Positions 60,309 to 64,000 of a stretch of DNA of 64,000 nucleotides are shown here, one piece after another. Location: NCBI RefSeq assembly GCF_904849725.1, contig NC_058519.1, forward strand, positions 538,354,316 to 538,418,315. The letters are read 5' to 3'. The first letter of the stretch is position 1, and every line of letters begins with the position of its first letter. A model generated the notes under the pieces. It worked only from the letters and a program-made list of their open reading frames with translations. It ran no database searches and was not told where the DNA came from. A program made the translations under genes and the position numbers. Source of the DNA: Hordeum vulgare subsp. vulgare (Eukaryota > Streptophyta > Magnoliopsida > Poales > Poaceae).

Positions 60309-61829
60309 GATCCTTCTGTCCTCTCTTGGGCTTGCGTTGGTTTTTCCCTTGAAGAGGAAAGGGCGATGCAGCACAGGAGCAGTAAGTATTTCCCTCAGTT
60401 TGAGAAGCAAGGTATCAATCTAGTAGGAGAATCTCGTCAAGTCCAGAGTACGTGCGCAAACACAAAAGAGCTTGCACCCAACACTATAAAGGGGTTGTCA
60501 ATCCCTTCAAGATTGATTGCAAAGTGAGATCTGAAGGCAGAAAGTGCAACGAAGTAAAAAGTGTAAGGCTAAAAATATGGTGTCGAGTAGACCCGGGACC
60601 ATAGTGTTCACTAGAGGCTTGTCTCAAAATAGCAAGTATTACGGTGGGTGAACAAATTACTGTCGAGCAATTGATAGAACCGCGCAAAGTCATGACGATA
60701 TCTAAGGCAATGATCATACATATAGGCATCACGTCCGAGACAAGTAGACCGATACTTTCTGCATCTACTACTATTACTCCACACATCGACCGCTATCCAG
60801 CATGCATCTAGTGTATTGAGTTCATGACGAACAGAGTAACGCCTTAAGCAAGATAACATCATGTAGAGGGATAATCTCAAACCAATTATGAAAACCCCAT
60901 CTTTCTACCCTTGATGGCAACAACACGATGTGTGCCTCGCTACCCCTTCTGTCACTGGGTGAGGTCACCGCACGGTATGAACCCAAAACCAAGCACTTCT
61001 CCCATTGCAAGAATCATAGATCTAGTTGGCCAAACAAAACCCACAACTCGAAGACAATTACAAGGATATGAAATCATGCATAAGAGAGATCAGAAGAAAC
61101 TCAAACAAGATTCATAGATAATCTGATCATAAATCCACAATTCATCGGATCTCGACAAACACACCGCAAAAGAAGATTACATCGGATAGATCTCCATGAA
61201 GATCATGGAGAACTTTGTATTGAAGATCCAAGAGAGAGAAGAAGACATCTAGCTACTAGCTATGGACCCGTAGGTCTATGGTGAACTACTCACGCATCAT
61301 CGGAGAGGTCATGGTGTTGATGAAGAAGCCCTTCGTATCCGAATCCCCCCTCTGACAAGGCACCAGAACGTGCCCCAGATGGGATCTTGCGGAGACAGAA
61401 GCTTGCGGCGGTGAAAAAGTACTTTCGATGATGTCCTGATTTTTTCTGGGATTTTAGGGAATATATAGGCGCAAAACCTAGGGCAGAGGAGGTCCAGGGG
61501 GCCCACAAGCCTGGAAGGCCCGGCCTCCCCCCTCGCCGGGGCTAGGGGGCTTGTGGGGTCCCTGGGGACCCCCTGCCTTGGTTATCAAGTCTCCCGATCT
61601 TCTTTTTGTTTCGGAAAAAATCTTTTCGGGGATTTTATTCCGTTCGGGCTCCATTTCAAATCTTCCTCTGAAAAGGGTCAAAAACACGGAAAAAAACAGG
61701 AACTGGCACTTGGCATTGAGTTAATAAGTTAGTCCCAAAAAAGATGTAAAAGGCATATAAAACATCCAAAGTTTGACAAGATAATAGCATGAAACCATCA
61801 AAAATTAAAGATACATTGGAGACGTATCA
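60309..61829 (-). repeat. LTR of element R
   Basis: About 1.52 kb, minus strand TGATACGTCTCC at 61829, TATA-like TATATAT at 61467-61461. The left border is approximate. Confidence 0.75.
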
Positions 61830-61864
61830 AGCATCCCCAAGCTTAACTCCTGCTCGTCCTCGAG
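61830..61864 (-). promoter_or_regulatory. R polypurine tract and CTCG-AGGA-CGAG hairpin
   Basis: Same arrangement as in L: the hairpin is at 61864-61853 on the minus strand and GCTTGGGGATGC lies next to the LTR. Confidence 0.65.
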
Positions 61865-64000
61865 TTGGGAAGTGATAAAGACTGAATTTTTGATGTGGAA
61901 TGCTACCTAGCATAGTTGTCCTTTGCAACTTCTTTCATGTGACATGAATGTTCAGATCCGTAAGATTCAAAACAATAGTTTGCTATTGACATGAAAACAA
62001 ATAATACTTCAAGCAAACTAGCGAGGTAATCATGAACTTTCAAAATAACAAGGCCAAAGAAAGTTATCCCTACAAAATCATATAGACTGGCTATGCTCCA
62101 TCATCCTCACACAACTAATGTAAATCATGCACAACCCCGGTATTAGCCAAGTAATTGTTTTCGCACTCTTACTTTCTCAAACTTTTTATAACTATCACGC
62201 AATACATGAGCATGAGCCATGGATATAGCACTATAGGTGGAATAGAGTGTGGTGGTGGTTGTGAGACAAAAAAGGAGGAGATGGTCACATTTACTCGGCG
62301 TATCAAAGGGCTATGGAGATGCCCATTAATAGATATCAATGTGAATGAGTAGGGATTGCCATACAAGGGATGCACTAGAGCTATAAGTATGTGAAAGCTC
62401 AAAAGGAGAACTAGTGGGTGTGCATCCAACTTGCTTGCTCACGAAGACCTAGGCTAATTTTGAGGAAGCCCATCATTGGAATATACAAGACAAGTTATAT
62501 AATGAAGATTCCCACTAGCATATGGTAGTGACAAAGCAAGAAGCTCTCAATCATGAAGAACATGGTGCTATTATGAAGCACAAGTGTGGAAAAATATAGT
62601 AGCATTGTCCCTTCTCTCTTTTTCTCTTTTTTTTTATTTATTTGGGCTCTTGGGCCTCTCTTTTTTTCTCTTTTCTTTTTTTATTTGGGATCCTTGGCCT
62701 CTTTTTTTTATTTACTCACATGGGACAATGCTCCAATAATGATGATCATCACACTTTTATTTACTCACAACTCAAAGCTTAGAACGATGATGACTCTATA
62801 GGAAATGCCTCCGGCAGTGTACCGGGATGTGCAACGATCTAGCTTGGCATATGACGTTGGAACATCTCGCTAGCTATCTTACGATCATGCGATGGCAATA
62901 TGAGAGTGACGACACAAGTCATGAGAGGAACGGTGGGAATTGCATGGCAATATATCTCGAAATGGCTATGAAAATGCCATAGTAGGTAGGTATGGTGGCT
63001 GCTTTGAGGAAGGAATATGGTGGGTTTGTGTACCGACGAGGCACTAGAGAGGCTAGCAATGATGGAAGGTGAAAGTGTATCTATACCATGGATTCACATT
63101 AGTCATGAAGAACTCACATACTTGTTGCGAAAGTTTTTATTAGTAATCGAAACAAAGTGTTAAACGCATACTCCTAGGGGAAGGGTTGGTAGGTGTTAAC
63201 CATCGCGCGATCCCGACCTCAACACAAAGGATGACAATCAATAGATCAATTATGCTCCGACTTGCTAACATAACGGTTCACCATACGTGCATTCTACGGG
63301 AATCACTAACTTCAACACAAGTATTTCTAGATTCACAACACCCTACTAACATAACTCTTAATATTAACAAATCCACGTCTCAAAACTAATTGAGAGGAAT
63401 CAAGACTTCTCTTTCTACTCAATGCACATGAAGATGGAGGTTTTTGTATGCTCTTTGGGTACTTATCACCTTTGGGACTACTTTCATAGCATAAGCCAAC
63501 TACCAAGTCACGCACCGTCGTGCTCTAAAAGATCTAAGTGAAGCACATAGAGCAAAATATCTAGCTCAAAAGATATAAGTGAAGCACAATGAGCATTCTA
63601 GCAAAATCACGATGAGTGCATGTCTCTCTATAAAGGTGTGCAACAAGGATGATTGTGCACAACGAAAATAAAAGACTCCTAAGATACAAGATGCTCCAAG
63701 CAAAACACATATCATGTGGTGAATAAAAATATAGCTCCAAGTAATGTTACCGATGGATTGAAGACGAAAGAGGGGATGCCCCTTTTTGGTGTCCTTGAAT
63801 TTGGCTGGGGATGCCTTGGGAATCCCCAAGCTTGAGCTCTTTCCACTCCTTATCTCTTTGTCCATGAGAACATCACCCAAAACTTGAAAACTTCACAACA
63901 CAAAACTTAAACAGAAACTCGTGATAACATTAGCACAAGAAAACAAACTATCACCACTTTAGGTATTGTAGCAAGCTTGAATTCTATTTATATTGGTGTT
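61865..64000 (-). other. non-coding tail of element R
   Basis: No sustained frame. Contains the pyrimidine-rich low-complexity block (62600-62715) that complements the A/G-rich block of L. Confidence 0.7.

Larger units (their letters stand above)
60288..64000 (-). mobile_element. Athila-like element R, inverted relative of L
   Basis: On the minus strand: tail (64000-61830), PPT, LTR, PBS-like site, then truncation against A'. It is similar to L over L's positions of about 1000-4700. No coding part of the element lies in the window. Confidence 0.85.

Overview
The window is a stretch of grass genome, almost certainly Triticeae (wheat, Aegilops or barley type). It is a nest of LTR retrotransposons with one candidate protein-coding gene. 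The lineage call rests on Angela/BARE-like copia LTRs, Athila-like gypsy elements with LTRs starting TGATA(A/C)GTCTCC, and Tekay-like chromoviruses with 4-kb LTRs. Family names are from memory; boundaries were read by eye from TG..CA termini, target-site duplications (TSDs), primer-binding sites (PBS) and polypurine tracts (PPT).

Layout. 1-4712: Athila-like element L (+), 3' part, with a protease ORF, a long non-coding tail and an LTR. 4713-9782: a block without LTR-element coding sequence, holding a solo LTR (6000-7523, TSD GGTAC) and a three-exon minus-strand gene (7697-8938). The gene encodes 189 aa with a C-terminal zinc finger resembling zf-XS of SGS3/IDN2-type RNA-silencing proteins. 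9783-26740: Athila-like element H (+), whose LTR is split by chromovirus El1 (10988-24936, +); El1's pol is split by a second solo LTR (17989-19513, TSD GAAGG). 26741-27878: truncated third copy of the solo-LTR family. 27880-47228: LTR element T (-) with unfamiliar ORFs and no recognisable pol, split by chromovirus El2 (31516-45598, -, TSD TCTTC). 47229-48284: fragment M of an L-like element. 48285-60287: Angela-type copia elements, namely A (-, LTR plus RNase H end), B (+, both LTRs, decayed interior) and A' (-, RT/RNase H). 60288-64000: element R (-), an inverted relative of L.

Nearly all element ORFs carry stops or frameshifts; the longest clean one is El2's 675-aa RNase H-integrase-chromodomain frame. 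The order of insertion is clear: H before El1 before the solo LTR at 17989; T before El2. No rRNA, tRNA, CRISPR array or bacterial-type operon was seen.

Most worth a second look: the solitary zf-XS-like gene with a late nonsense codon; small stem-loops just upstream of the PPT in every family whose 3' end is present, two of them capped by GGGA with a compensatory base-pair change; an extra ORF before gag in both chromoviruses; the pol-less element T with a 42-bp promoter-proximal repeat; and a 0.56-kb direct duplication flanking Angela copy B.
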